This document shows positions 6,911 to 13,666 of a stretch of 19,984 nt of DNA, piece by piece. The notes below the pieces were generated by a model. The model worked only from the letters and a program-made list of their open reading frames with translations, was not told the DNA's origin and made no database searches. Where the stretch lies: assembly GCA_015068055.1 (NCBI GenBank), contig SVLG01000038.1:1-19984 (forward strand), in the 5' to 3' direction. Within the stretch, counting starts at the first letter, position 1. Each line of letters opens with the position of its first letter. A program made the translations under genes and the position numbers. The stretch comes from Oscillospiraceae bacterium. GTDB lineage: Bacteria; Bacillota_A; Clostridia; Oscillospirales; Oscillospiraceae.

Positions 6911-6941
6911 TTGCCGCGTCCTGTGGGATAATATATTATCC
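6911..6941 (+). promoter_or_regulatory. Putative promoter with overlapping palindrome, HD-domain gene
   Basis: TTGCCG (6911-6916), a 17-bp spacer and TATTAT (6934-6939) make a plausible sigma-A promoter 22 bp before the start codon. The -10 lies inside the perfect 16-bp palindrome GGATAATATATTATCC (6926-6941), which could be an operator. An upstream TTGACA (6872-6877) has no good -10 at normal spacing. Confidence 0.45.
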
Positions 6942-6960
6942 ACATAAAAAAGGAGAAACT

Positions 6961-7617
6961 ATGCTTACATACGATGAAATCCGCCGGGATCCGGAGATCC
7001 GCTGCTATATTGAAAAGGCCGACGCTTCGGTAGCCTCCCTGGGCTATACGGAACACAGTTTTGCCCATGTGGGAGTGGCAGCCGAGCGCTGCCGCTATAT
7101 TCTTGAGACGCTGGGTTATGAAGCGCGAACCGTGGAGCTGGCGCAGATCGCCGCCTGGCTCCATGACATCGGCAACCTTGTCAACCGGGTGAGCCACTCC
7201 CAGAGCGGTGCCCTTATGGCCTTCTATCTTCTTCGGGAACGGGGCATGGACCCCGTGGAGATCGCCGAGATTGTGGCCGCCATCGGCAACCACGACGAGG
7301 GTACCGGTACCCCGGTGAGTCCCATCGCCGCCGCGCTGATCCTGGCGGACAAGTCCGATGTCCGCCGCAACCGCGTCCGCCCGGATGCCGGGGAATACGA
7401 TATCCACGACCGGGTGAACTACTCCGTCCGGGAAAGCGAGCTGAAAATCAACGGCGAGCATAAGCTTATCAAGCTCAAGCTCTCCATCGATACCCATTAC
7501 GGCTCGGTTATGGACTATTTTGAGATCTTTATGGAGCGCATGCTCATGTGCCGCCGGGCGGCAGAGTCCCTGGGCCTGCAGTTTAAGCTCATCATCAACG
7601 AACAGACCCTTTTATAA
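6961..7617 (+). CDS. HD domain-containing phosphohydrolase
   Basis: A 218-residue protein, probably cytoplasmic. HD-superfamily metal ligands can be seen: H32 or H36 (EHSFAHV), H68-D69 (AAWLHDIGN), H79, H111 (GNHDEG) and D130 (ILADKSD). Such proteins are metal-dependent phosphohydrolases, often acting on nucleotides or phosphate esters. The second half (VNYSVRESELKINGEHKLIKLKLSIDT... in outline) looks like a small alpha/beta addition seen in clostridial HD proteins of unknown substrate. AAGGAG precedes the ATG. It stands alone between divergent sigma and metal-efflux transcription units. The family is clear; the substrate is not. Confidence 0.85.
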   Translation: MLTYDEIRRDPEIRCYIEKADASVASLGYTEHSFAHVGVAAERCRYILETLGYEARTVELAQIAAWLHDIGNLVNRVSHSQSGALMAFYLLRERGMDPVEIAEIVAAIGNHDEGTGTPVSPIAAALILADKSDVRRNRVRPDAGEYDIHDRVNYSVRESELKINGEHKLIKLKLSIDTHYGSVMDYFEIFMERMLMCRRAAESLGLQFKLIINEQTLL

Positions 7618-7632
7618 AGTTTCCGCACAGCC

Positions 7633-7661
7633 TTGACAATGGCTCGGGGCTGTGCTTTAAT
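7633..7661 (+). promoter_or_regulatory. Sigma-A promoter of the metal-efflux operon
   Basis: TTGACA (7633-7638), a 17-bp spacer and TTTAAT (7656-7661). The candidate ArsR operator begins 10 bp after the -10, so a bound repressor would cover the start site. Confidence 0.8.
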
Positions 7662-7670
7662 ATACTTAAC

Positions 7671-7690
7671 ATATGAACAAATGTTCAAAT
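7671..7690 (+). promoter_or_regulatory. ArsR/SmtB-type operator
   Basis: ATATGAACAAATGTTCAAAT contains the imperfect dyad TGAAC-N4-GTTCA; its outer arms match at 7 of 8 positions. This is the form of site bound by SmtB/CzrA/CadC-type repressors. It sits over the expected transcription start of an operon that itself encodes such a repressor, so autorepression is a strong inference. Confidence 0.75.
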
Positions 7691-7714
7691 GATTAAATGT
7701 TGGAGGATATAGAT

Positions 7715-7933
7715 ATGAAAAAGAGCTATCGCATCGATGTGGACTGTGCCAACTGCGCCAACAAAATGGAGCTTGCCGCGGCGAAGGTGGCAGGGGTTAA
7801 GAGCGTGGTGGTGAACTTCATGCTGCAGAAGATGAACGTGGAGTTTGAAGAGGGGACCGATGCCGCTGCTGTTATGGCCGAGGTGAAAAAGAGCTGCGCC
7901 AAGGCGGTCCACGACGGAGAGATTTATCTGTGA
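7715..7933 (+). CDS. Stand-alone heavy-metal-associated (HMA) domain protein
   Basis: A 72-residue single HMA fold. The metal-binding CxxC is DCANC (C11, C14), in the usual loop after the first strand; VAGVKSVVVNFMLQKMNVEF is the conserved second half. Such proteins carry a soft or borderline metal ion in the cytoplasm. The ATG at 7715 is chosen over an in-frame ATG at 7697 because GGAGG (7702-7706) sits 8 nt before it. The stop overlaps the GTG start of the P-type ATPase, which lacks its own N-terminal HMA domain. The gene therefore looks like that domain encoded separately, to deliver metal to the pump in trans or to regulate it. Confidence 0.88.
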   Translation: MKKSYRIDVDCANCANKMELAAAKVAGVKSVVVNFMLQKMNVEFEEGTDAAAVMAEVKKSCAKAVHDGEIYL

Positions 7934-9789
7934 ACCGAAAACAGAAGAAAATGCTCCGCCGTATCCTGGCAGCATTGGCTCTGACGGCTGCGCTGCTGCT
8001 GTGGGGGCCGGAGGGGTATTGGCGGCTTTTGTATCTTCTGCCTTACTTCGCGGTGGGCTGGGATATTCTGCGTGCTGCGGTAAAAGGCATCGGCCACGGG
8101 CAGTTCATGGATGAGAACTTCCTCATGGCCGTGGCCACCGTGGGTGCGCTGATCCTTGGGGAGTTTACCGAGGCCGTGGCGGTTATGCTTTTCTATCAGA
8201 TCGGGGAACTCTTCCAGAGCTGTGCCGTGGGCAGGAGCCGTCGGAGCATTGCTGCTTTGATGGACATCCGCCCGGACTGCGCCTATCGGGAAATGGACGG
8301 CGAAATCGTGGAGGTGGATGTGGACGAGGTGGCTGTGGGCACGGAACTCATCGTCCGCCCCGGCGAGCGTGTCCCCATCGACGGCGTGGTGATCAATGGC
8401 CGCAGCAGCGTGGACACTGCCGCCCTCACCGGCGAGAGTCTGCCCCGGGAGCTGGGGGTGGGGGACGAGATCATCAGCGGCTGCATCAACCTCAGCGGTG
8501 TGCTGCGCATCCGCACCACCAAGCCCTTTGGGGAGAGCACCGTGGCCCGCATTCTGGAGCTGGTGGAGAATGCCTCCTCCCGCAAGAGCCGCAGCGAGGC
8601 CTTTATCAGCCGTTTCGCCCGCTATTACACGCCGGCTGTTTGCTGCAGCGCACTGGCGCTGGCCCTGCTGCCGCCGGCGGCGCGGCTTTTGATGGGGCAG
8701 AGCGCCCAATGGGGCGACTGGCTCTATCGGGCGCTGACCTTCCTTGTGATCAGCTGCCCCTGTGCGCTGGTGGTGAGCATTCCCCTGAGCTTTTTTGCCG
8801 GGCTTGGCGGCGTCAGCCGGCAGGGCGTGCTCATCAAGGGCAGCAACTATCTGGAGGCTCTCAGCAAGGTTCGCTGCGTGGTCTTTGACAAGACCGGCAC
8901 CGTCACCGAAGGCCGTTTTGCCGTACAGGGAGTCTTTGACGCCCGCATGGACGAAGCAAAGCTATTGGAGTACGCGGCCCACGCCGAGTGCTACAGCACC
9001 CACCCCGTCAGCGAAAGCATCCGCCGGGGCTGTGCCGTGGAGATCGACCCCGCCCGGGTCAGCGAGGCGGAGGAACACAGCGGCCGGGGCGTTACGGCCC
9101 TTGTGGATGGTGTCCGGGTGGCCGTGGGCAACGGGAAGCTCATGGCGGAGCTGGGGATCGAAGCACCCGTCTGCGAGGCTGTCGGCACCGCAGTGCATGT
9201 GGCGCTGGACGGAGCCTACATGGGCTGTATTCTGGTGGCAGACGCGGTCAAAAAGAACGCCAAAGCCGCCATGGAAGCCCTGCGCAAAAGCGGCGTGAAG
9301 CGGCTGGTGATGCTCACCGGTGACGCAGAGGGGACTGCTGCAGCCGTGGCCGCGGAACTGGGCATCCGGGAGTACCGAGCCTCTCTCCTGCCGCAGGACA
9401 AGGTGGCGGCGGTGGAAGCGCTGCTTTCGGAGATGGGCGGCGGCAAGCTGGCCTTTGTAGGCGATGGTATCAACGACGCGCCGGTGCTGTCCCGTGCCGA
9501 TGTGGGCATCGCCATGGGGGCCATGGGCTCCGACGCGGCCATAGAGGCTGCCGATGTGGTGCTCATGGACGATGACCCGGCCCGCATCGCGTTGGCCATG
9601 GACACGGCGCGCAAGTGCATGGCCATCGTTTACCAGAACATCGTCTTTGCCATCGGCATCAAGCTTTTGTGCCTCGCGCTGGGCGCGCTGGGACTTGCCG
9701 GAATGTGGCTGGCCATCTTTGCGGACGTTGGTGTTATGGTGCTGGCGGTGCTCAACGCCATGCGGGCCATGATCGTGAGAAAGGAGTAA
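7930..9789 (+). CDS. cadA: Heavy-metal-translocating P1B-type ATPase (Zn/Cd/Pb type)
   Basis: A 619-residue inner-membrane efflux pump that expels metal ions at the cost of ATP. Visible in order: N-terminal membrane helices, actuator TGES (167-170), the ion-binding CPC in a membrane helix (276-278), the phosphorylated Asp320 of DKTGT, the HP dipeptide (358-359) of the nucleotide-binding domain, and GDGIND (511-516). The penultimate and last helices carry GIKL and DVGVMVLAVLNAMR, a Lys/Asp pattern of the P1B-2 group (ZntA/CadA), which points to zinc, cadmium or lead over copper. There is no N-terminal HMA domain; the sequence starts directly with a basic segment and a membrane helix. The GTG start overlaps the upstream stop by 4 nt. 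The gene symbol is by family; zntA would serve equally. Confidence 0.95.
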   Translation: MNRKQKKMLRRILAALALTAALLLWGPEGYWRLLYLLPYFAVGWDILRAAVKGIGHGQFMDENFLMAVATVGALILGEFTEAVAVMLFYQIGELFQSCAVGRSRRSIAALMDIRPDCAYREMDGEIVEVDVDEVAVGTELIVRPGERVPIDGVVINGRSSVDTAALTGESLPRELGVGDEIISGCINLSGVLRIRTTKPFGESTVARILELVENASSRKSRSEAFISRFARYYTPAVCCSALALALLPPAARLLMGQSAQWGDWLYRALTFLVISCPCALVVSIPLSFFAGLGGVSRQGVLIKGSNYLEALSKVRCVVFDKTGTVTEGRFAVQGVFDARMDEAKLLEYAAHAECYSTHPVSESIRRGCAVEIDPARVSEAEEHSGRGVTALVDGVRVAVGNGKLMAELGIEAPVCEAVGTAVHVALDGAYMGCILVADAVKKNAKAAMEALRKSGVKRLVMLTGDAEGTAAAVAAELGIREYRASLLPQDKVAAVEALLSEMGGGKLAFVGDGINDAPVLSRADVGIAMGAMGSDAAIEAADVVLMDDDPARIALAMDTARKCMAIVYQNIVFAIGIKLLCLALGALGLAGMWLAIFADVGVMVLAVLNAMRAMIVRKE

Positions 9790-9791
9790 GC

Positions 9792-10154
9792 ATGGACGAG
9801 CGAAAAATCGACTGCTGCGACTGCATAGAGGTACATGCCGACCTTCTGCAGCGGCTGCGTGAAAACATGATCGACGAGCTGGAGCTTTACGATCTGGCGG
9901 AGTTTTTCAAGGTTTTCGGGGACTCCACCCGTATCCGTATCCTTTTTGCCCTCTTTGAGGCGGAGGTCTGCGTCTGCGATCTGGCGGAGGCTCTGGGCAT
10001 GACCCAGTCTGCCGTGTCCCATCAGCTGCGCATCCTCAAGCAGAACCGGCTGGTAAAAAGCCGCCGGGAGGGAAAAAGCGTCTTCTATTCTCTGGCGGAT
10101 GCCCATGTGCGCACGATCATCGATCAGGGCAGAGAGCATATCGAAGAAATTTAA
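9792..10154 (+). CDS. ArsR/SmtB family metal-sensing repressor (CadC-like)
   Basis: A 120-residue winged helix protein. The recognition region is LAEALGMTQSAVSHQLRILKQNRLVKSRREGKSVFYSL in outline (about residues 64-101). The metal sites of CadC-type sensors can be read: CVC at 60-62 in the alpha-3 motif EVCVCDLA, together with N-terminal Cys8, Cys9 and Cys11, for a soft-metal thiolate site. D103, H105, H116 and E119 in the last helix form the alpha-5 zinc site. Having both suggests a sensor of Cd/Pb/Zn. GGAG precedes the ATG at 9792, 2 nt after the pump's stop. It should repress its own operon through the dyad at 7671-7690 and release it when metal binds. Confidence 0.93.
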   Translation: MDERKIDCCDCIEVHADLLQRLRENMIDELELYDLAEFFKVFGDSTRIRILFALFEAEVCVCDLAEALGMTQSAVSHQLRILKQNRLVKSRREGKSVFYSLADAHVRTIIDQGREHIEEI

Positions 10155-10155
10155 A

Positions 10156-10185
10156 AAAAGCCCGATCCATTTGGATCGGGCTTTT
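10156..10185. terminator. Bidirectional terminator between metal operon and NlpC/P60 gene
   Basis: AAAAGCCCGATCC (10156-10168) pairs perfectly with GGATCGGGCTTTT (10173-10185) around ATTT. There is an A-run on the left and a T-run on the right, so it can end transcripts from both convergent units. Confidence 0.92.
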
Positions 10186-10194
10186 CATAATCTT

Positions 10195-11376
10195 TTAAGC
10201 AATGCGCTTGCCGCAGACAAAGTTGGTGGCGTAGGTGCCGCTGAGGCTTTCCACGCGGACGGTGGCACCGGAGTAGGGAGAGTGGATGAACTGGCCGTTA
10301 CCCACGTAGATGCCCACGTGCCAGATGTTGGAGGGATTGCCAAAGCAGATGATGTCGCCGACAGCCAGCTGGTCGCGGCTTACGTTGCTGCCGCCGCCGG
10401 TGTAGATGGAGTGGGCCACGCGGTTGATGGAGTAGCCGCACTGCTTATAAACGTAGTAGACCAGACCGGAGCAGTCAAAGCCTTCGGGAGAGGTGCCGCC
10501 CCAGACGTAGGGGACACCGATGTACTGCATGGCGGTGTTGACGATCTGCTGACCGACACCGATGTTGGCTGCGGGGGGCGCGGGCACCGGCGTGGGAGCC
10601 GGCGTGGGCGCGGGGGTGGCCACGGGAGCCGGGGCGGGTTCAGCGGGAGCCTGCTCGGCAGGGGTTTCCGTGACGGTGCCGGAGGAGGCAGAGTCCAGAC
10701 TGGCAAAGTTGCTGTGGACATAGCCCACGGTGCCGTTGCAGTTCACTTCGTACCAGCCGCCGGAGGTGGCGGTGACGTTGATGCGGGCGCCGTTATTGAA
10801 GTTGCCGAGAATCTCGCCGCCGGGAGTGGAGCGGAAGCGCACCAGCTCACCGGTAACGGTGGCATTGGAAGCACCGCTGGGAGTCAGTACCAGCCAGGCG
10901 GGATCGTTGGCATCGGGAGAGGCGGTGTTGGCGGGGGTCTCACTGACGACGGGGGCAGTGGTGGCGACAGGGGCCGGAGTGGCCTGGGCAGCGGCCTGCG
11001 CGGCAGCCTGAGCCGCGGCGGCAGCCTGGGCAGCGGCGGCGATACGGGCGGCCTCAGCGGCAGCGGCCGCATCGGCAATGGCCTCGGCTGCGGGAGAGCT
11101 GTCGGCATTGATGATGTAACGGCTGTCGGCATAGCCCACGGTGCCGTTATAGTCCACTTTGAACCAGCTTTCATTTTCGGTGGCAACGCCGATGACCGTC
11201 AGCAGAGAACCGCGGGGGGCCGTTGCCACAACGCCGTACTGAGCGCCGGCCTCGCTGCGGATATTCAGGAAAGACGCGGTCACCACTGCGTCACAGCTGC
11301 TGGCAGCCATAGCCATGGGAGCGAAGCAGCCCATGCACAGGAGCATTGCCAGAAGCAGCGTGAGAAATCGTTTCAT
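10195..11376 (-). CDS. Secreted SH3-SH3-NlpC/P60 peptidoglycan hydrolase
   Basis: A 393-residue precursor. A signal peptide (MKRFLTLLLAMLL..., cleavage near AMA-A24/25) sends it outside the cell. A bacterial SH3 domain (about 28-90) is followed by an Ala/Gln-rich linker (about 95-132) and a Pro/Thr stretch, a second SH3 domain (about 168-226), a Pro/Ala linker (about 238-270) and a C-terminal NlpC/P60 domain (about 275-393). Catalytic residues are Cys302 (FDCSGL), His353 (WHVGIYV) and His365 (FIHSPY). The family is cysteine endopeptidases that cut stem peptides of peptidoglycan; the SH3 domains anchor them to the wall. The ATG at 11376 is chosen because the signal peptide begins there and GCGAGG lies upstream. 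It is the second gene of a two-gene unit, 25 nt after the small protein gene. Confidence 0.94.
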   Translation of the reverse strand: MKRFLTLLLAMLLCMGCFAPMAMAASSCDAVVTASFLNIRSEAGAQYGVVATAPRGSLLTVIGVATENESWFKVDYNGTVGYADSRYIINADSSPAAEAIADAAAAAEAARIAAAAQAAAAAQAAAQAAAQATPAPVATTAPVVSETPANTASPDANDPAWLVLTPSGASNATVTGELVRFRSTPGGEILGNFNNGARINVTATSGGWYEVNCNGTVGYVHSNFASLDSASSGTVTETPAEQAPAEPAPAPVATPAPTPAPTPVPAPPAANIGVGQQIVNTAMQYIGVPYVWGGTSPEGFDCSGLVYYVYKQCGYSINRVAHSIYTGGGSNVSRDQLAVGDIICFGNPSNIWHVGIYVGNGQFIHSPYSGATVRVESLSGTYATNFVCGKRIA

Positions 11377-11401
11377 TGTCAGAACCTCGCTTAGGAAAAA
11401 G

Positions 11402-11704
11402 TTACTTTTGCTGCAGAGCCCTTTCCAGCCATACACTGGCCACGTCCATAGCGGCGTAGAGGCTGTCCTTTTCGCTCTTTTTTACCACCCGGTCACGGCT
11501 CTTCACCGCGGGGTCGGTAAGCTGCAGCTGTACGGAAACCTTGCTGGCGCTTTTCAGTTCGCCTTCGCTTCCGTCGCTGGGGGAGACGGGCTTGGTGTCC
11601 AGAATCTGCATCATGATGATGTACTTATCGGACATGCTGCCGTAGTAAAGGATGTTGTCCTTGCGGCGCAGGGGACGACCCTTATATTCAAGTTCCTTTT
11701 TCAT
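11402..11704 (-). CDS. Conserved-looking small hypothetical protein
   Basis: A 100-residue protein that I do not recognise. It begins MKKELEYKGRPLRRKDNILY and has no signal peptide or membrane segment, so it should be cytoplasmic. It alternates short hydrophobic strands (KYIIMMQILD, KVSVQLQL) with charged loops and ends in an amphipathic helix (AAMDVASVWLERALQQK), which suggests a small alpha/beta fold. The ATG at 11704 is preceded by AAGGTGAG. A longer in-frame start at 11746 lies within the promoter and is rejected. It is the first gene of a unit with the NlpC/P60 hydrolase and has a good promoter of its own, so it is probably real. Confidence 0.75.
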   Translation of the reverse strand: MKKELEYKGRPLRRKDNILYYGSMSDKYIIMMQILDTKPVSPSDGSEGELKSASKVSVQLQLTDPAVKSRDRVVKKSEKDSLYAAMDVASVWLERALQQK

Positions 11705-11721
11705 ACTCAAACTCTCACCTT

Positions 11722-11743
11722 TCAAAATGTAATCAAAATGTAA
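11722..11743 (-). promoter_or_regulatory. Tandem 11-bp direct repeat, candidate regulator site
   Basis: On the minus strand TTACATTTTGA is present twice, head to tail, with exact 11-bp periodicity, one helical turn. The upstream copy contains the -10 hexamer of the promoter. OmpR/PhoB-type response regulators bind direct repeats spaced this way. A site over and just downstream of the -10 would suit repression. The assignment is by arrangement only. Confidence 0.45.
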
Positions 11744-11765
11744 CATATTGTCTTTCGTTTGTCAA
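11737..11765 (-). promoter_or_regulatory. Sigma-A promoter of the small protein/NlpC-P60 operon
   Basis: On the minus strand TTGACA (11765-11760), a 17-bp spacer and TACATT (11742-11737), 33 bp before the start codon of the small protein gene. Confidence 0.8.
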
Positions 11766-11808
11766 CCCCGGTGGGGCGAAAACTACCTTGGATGGAAGAA
11801 AAAACCAT

Positions 11809-11835
11809 AAAAACAGCGGGGTTTTGGCCCCGCTG
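11809..11835 (-). terminator. Terminator of the nfeD-stomatin operon
   Basis: On the minus strand CAGCGGGG pairs perfectly with CCCCGCTG around a 6-nt loop and is followed by five T. It lies 29 bp after the stomatin stop codon and before the next promoter on the same strand. Confidence 0.88.
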
Positions 11836-11863
11836 CTTGCAAAAAACGCAGGTTTTCTCTTGT

Positions 11864-12751
11864 TTAGACTTCCTTAACGCTTTCGATAAGACCAGCAGCC
11901 AGACCGGCGATGCTCTGGATCTCGGAGGGGATGATGATCTTGGTGGCCTTGCCGTCGGCCGCGGCGGCGAAAGCTTCCAGACTTTTCAGCTGGATGATGG
12001 CGGCGCTGGGAGCGGCTTCGTTGAGAAGCTTGATGCCGTCGGCGGTAGCCTTCTGCACGGTGAGAATGGCCTCGGCCTGACCTTCCGCTTCCAGAATCTG
12101 CTGCTGCTTCTTGGCATCGGCCCGGAGGATGGCGGATTCCTTCTCGCCCTCGGCCTCCAGAATGGCGGCGCGCTTTTCGCCCTCGGCCCGGAGAATGGCT
12201 TCACGCCGTTCGCGCTCGGCCTTCATCTGCTTTTCCATGGCGTTCTGGATTTCCTTGGGCGGCAGGATGTTCTTCAGCTCCACGCGGTTGACCTTGATGC
12301 CCCAGGGGTCGGTGGCCTCGTCCAGAATGGCGCGCATCTTGGTATTGATGACATCGCGGCTGGTGAGGCACTGGTCCAGTTCCAGCTCGCCGATGATGTT
12401 CCGGAGAGTGGTGGCGCTGAGGTTTTCGATGGCCACGATGGGCTGTTCAATGCCGTAGGTGTAGAGCTTGGGGTCGGTGACCTGGAAGTAGATAACGGTG
12501 TCGATCTGCATGGTGACGTTGTCCTTGGTGATCACCGGCTGGGGCGGGAAGTCCGCTACCTGCTCCTTGAGAGAGACGATTTTGGCCACTCTCTCAATGA
12601 AGGGAATTTTAAAGTGCAGACCCACTTCCCAGGTGGTGGAATAAGCACCCAGACGCTCAATCACATAGGCTCTTGCCTGCTGAACAACACGAATGTTGCG
12701 GATAAGAACGACAAGTATGAAGGCGATCAGAACCAGAAGTGCAATCAACAT
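11864..12751 (-). CDS. SPFH/Band 7 (stomatin-like) membrane protein
   Basis: A 295-residue protein. One N-terminal membrane helix (about 2-20) is followed by an SPFH/PHB domain (about 25-185) containing ERLGAYSTTWEVGLHFKIPF and DPWGIKVNRVELKNILPP, both typical of paraslipin/QmcA-like stomatins. A long coiled coil with Glu-Ala repeats (about 185-240: REAILRAEGEKRAAILEAEG) drives oligomerisation. The C-terminus is short and non-polar. Such proteins form large assemblies on the membrane and organise lipid microdomains. The ATG at 12751 is chosen for its AAGGAGGA; an alternative start 10 codons upstream would remove that site. It follows a NfeD gene by 13 nt, the standard stomatin partnership. 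Confidence 0.93.
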   Translation of the reverse strand: MLIALLVLIAFILVVLIRNIRVVQQARAYVIERLGAYSTTWEVGLHFKIPFIERVAKIVSLKEQVADFPPQPVITKDNVTMQIDTVIYFQVTDPKLYTYGIEQPIVAIENLSATTLRNIIGELELDQCLTSRDVINTKMRAILDEATDPWGIKVNRVELKNILPPKEIQNAMEKQMKAERERREAILRAEGEKRAAILEAEGEKESAILRADAKKQQQILEAEGQAEAILTVQKATADGIKLLNEAAPSAAIIQLKSLEAFAAAADGKATKIIIPSEIQSIAGLAAGLIESVKEV

Positions 12752-12764
12752 AATATAGTCCTCC

Positions 12765-13196
12765 TTAAATCTTTTTAACAATCAGTTTAACGCCCCGGAT
12801 CTCCCGCGCTTCCACCTGTTCTCCCATGGCGATGACTTCGTCATCGGCGCTGCGGGCAGTCCAGACCTGTCCGTCCAGCTTCACGGCGCCGGAGGCGGCG
12901 ATGTTGTCGATGGTTTCCGTGACGATGCCGATGCGGCCGATGGCGCGGTCGGCGTTGGTGGGCTCCTTTTCGGCGTTGACGTATTTTCTGGCGAGGGGCC
13001 GCGTCAGCAGCAAAGCTGTCACGGATACGGCCAGAAACCAGACTACCTGCAGCCAGATGGGACCGCGGAGCCAGGCTGTCAGCAGCGCAGCCAAACCGCC
13101 CAGCGCGAACCAGATGGATGAAAGCCCTGCGGTGGCCGCCTCCACCACCAGAAAGAGAAGGATGGCGGCGATCCAGAAGATAACCGTGCTTTCCAA
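12765..13196 (-). CDS. NfeD family membrane protein (short form)
   Basis: A 143-residue protein with three membrane segments in the first half (about 4-24, 27-43 and 47-66) and a C-terminal OB-fold NfeD domain (about 78-143: IGRIGIVTETI...GAVKLDGQVWTARS...VEAREIRGVKLIVKK). It is the short form without the ClpP-like protease domain. NfeD proteins are obligate partners of the stomatins encoded beside them. The start codon is TTG at 13196, with GGGAGG 8 nt upstream; there is no ATG or GTG nearby that fits. Confidence 0.9.
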   Translation of the reverse strand: MESTVIFWIAAILLFLVVEAATAGLSSIWFALGGLAALLTAWLRGPIWLQVVWFLAVSVTALLLTRPLARKYVNAEKEPTNADRAIGRIGIVTETIDNIAASGAVKLDGQVWTARSADDEVIAMGEQVEAREIRGVKLIVKKI

Positions 13197-13229
13197 AACA
13201 GCACCTCCCTTGTGTGATTTCTACTTATC

Positions 13230-13258
13230 ATTTTATCATAACTTCGAAACCCCTTCAA
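13230..13258 (-). promoter_or_regulatory. Sigma-A promoter of the nfeD-stomatin operon
   Basis: On the minus strand TTGAAG (13258-13253), a 17-bp spacer and TAAAAT (13235-13230), 33 bp before the TTG start of nfeD. Confidence 0.7.
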
Positions 13259-13288
13259 TATGCGCCTGTAAAAATTCTGTAAACACCC

Positions 13289-13317
13289 TTTACTTTTACG
13301 CTTTAAAGATGTAGTAT
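13289..13317 (+). promoter_or_regulatory. Sigma-A-like promoter of the yerC-murI operon
   Basis: TTTACT (13289-13294), a 17-bp spacer and TAGTAT (13312-13317), 31 bp before the yerC start. It diverges from the nfeD promoter. Confidence 0.55.
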
Positions 13318-13348
13318 GTGATAAGAACGATTTTAACGAGGTGCGGTA

Positions 13349-13666
13349 ATGAACAAACACATTCGTAAACCCCGTAATAAAGATATGTACCGGGCCATTC
13401 TGACGCTGGAGACGGAGGAGGAGCTGATGAAGTTCTTCGACGACCTCTGCACGGTGTCGGAACTTCACGCCATGGAGCAGCGCTATCAGGTGGCGGTACT
13501 GCTGGACAAGGGCCTTATCTATAATGATATTCTGGAGGAGACCGGGGCGTCCAGCGCCACCATCTCCCGGGTGAACCGTTCTCTGCAGTACGGTGCCGAC
13601 GGCTATGCCATTGCCTTTGGTCGGCTCAAGGCCATGGAGGCGGCCGGGACGGAGGAAGAGGCATGA
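13349..13666 (+). CDS. yerC: YerC/YecD family TrpR-like DNA-binding protein
   Basis: A 105-residue protein of the TrpR-YerC/YecD type. The TrpR-like core runs from about 12 to 95, with helix-turn-helix YNDILEETGASSATISRVNR (residues 58-77) and the preceding DDLCTVSELHAMEQRYQVA typical of the group. TrpR itself binds tryptophan; YerC-like proteins lack a known ligand and their regulon is not established. GAGGTG precedes the ATG. Its stop overlaps the start of the methyltransferase (ATGA), and it is the first gene of the operon ending in murI. Confidence 0.92.
   Translation: MNKHIRKPRNKDMYRAILTLETEEELMKFFDDLCTVSELHAMEQRYQVAVLLDKGLIYNDILEETGASSATISRVNRSLQYGADGYAIAFGRLKAMEAAGTEEEA

Noticed and set aside
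10099..11394. A 431-codon plus-strand frame opposite the NlpC/P60 gene
   Set aside because: It is a Gly-rich shadow of the Ala/Pro repeats; the minus strand has a signal peptide, SH3 domains and catalytic triad.
11382..11404. A similar GTAACTTTTTCC before the NlpC/P60 gene as a target of the ECF sigma factor
   Set aside because: It shares the GTAACTTT core with the sigma gene's upstream region but contains the stop codon of the preceding gene and has no matching -10.
11759..12778. A 339-codon plus-strand frame opposite the stomatin gene
   Set aside because: Shadow frame; the SPFH domain and coiled coil on the minus strand are clear.
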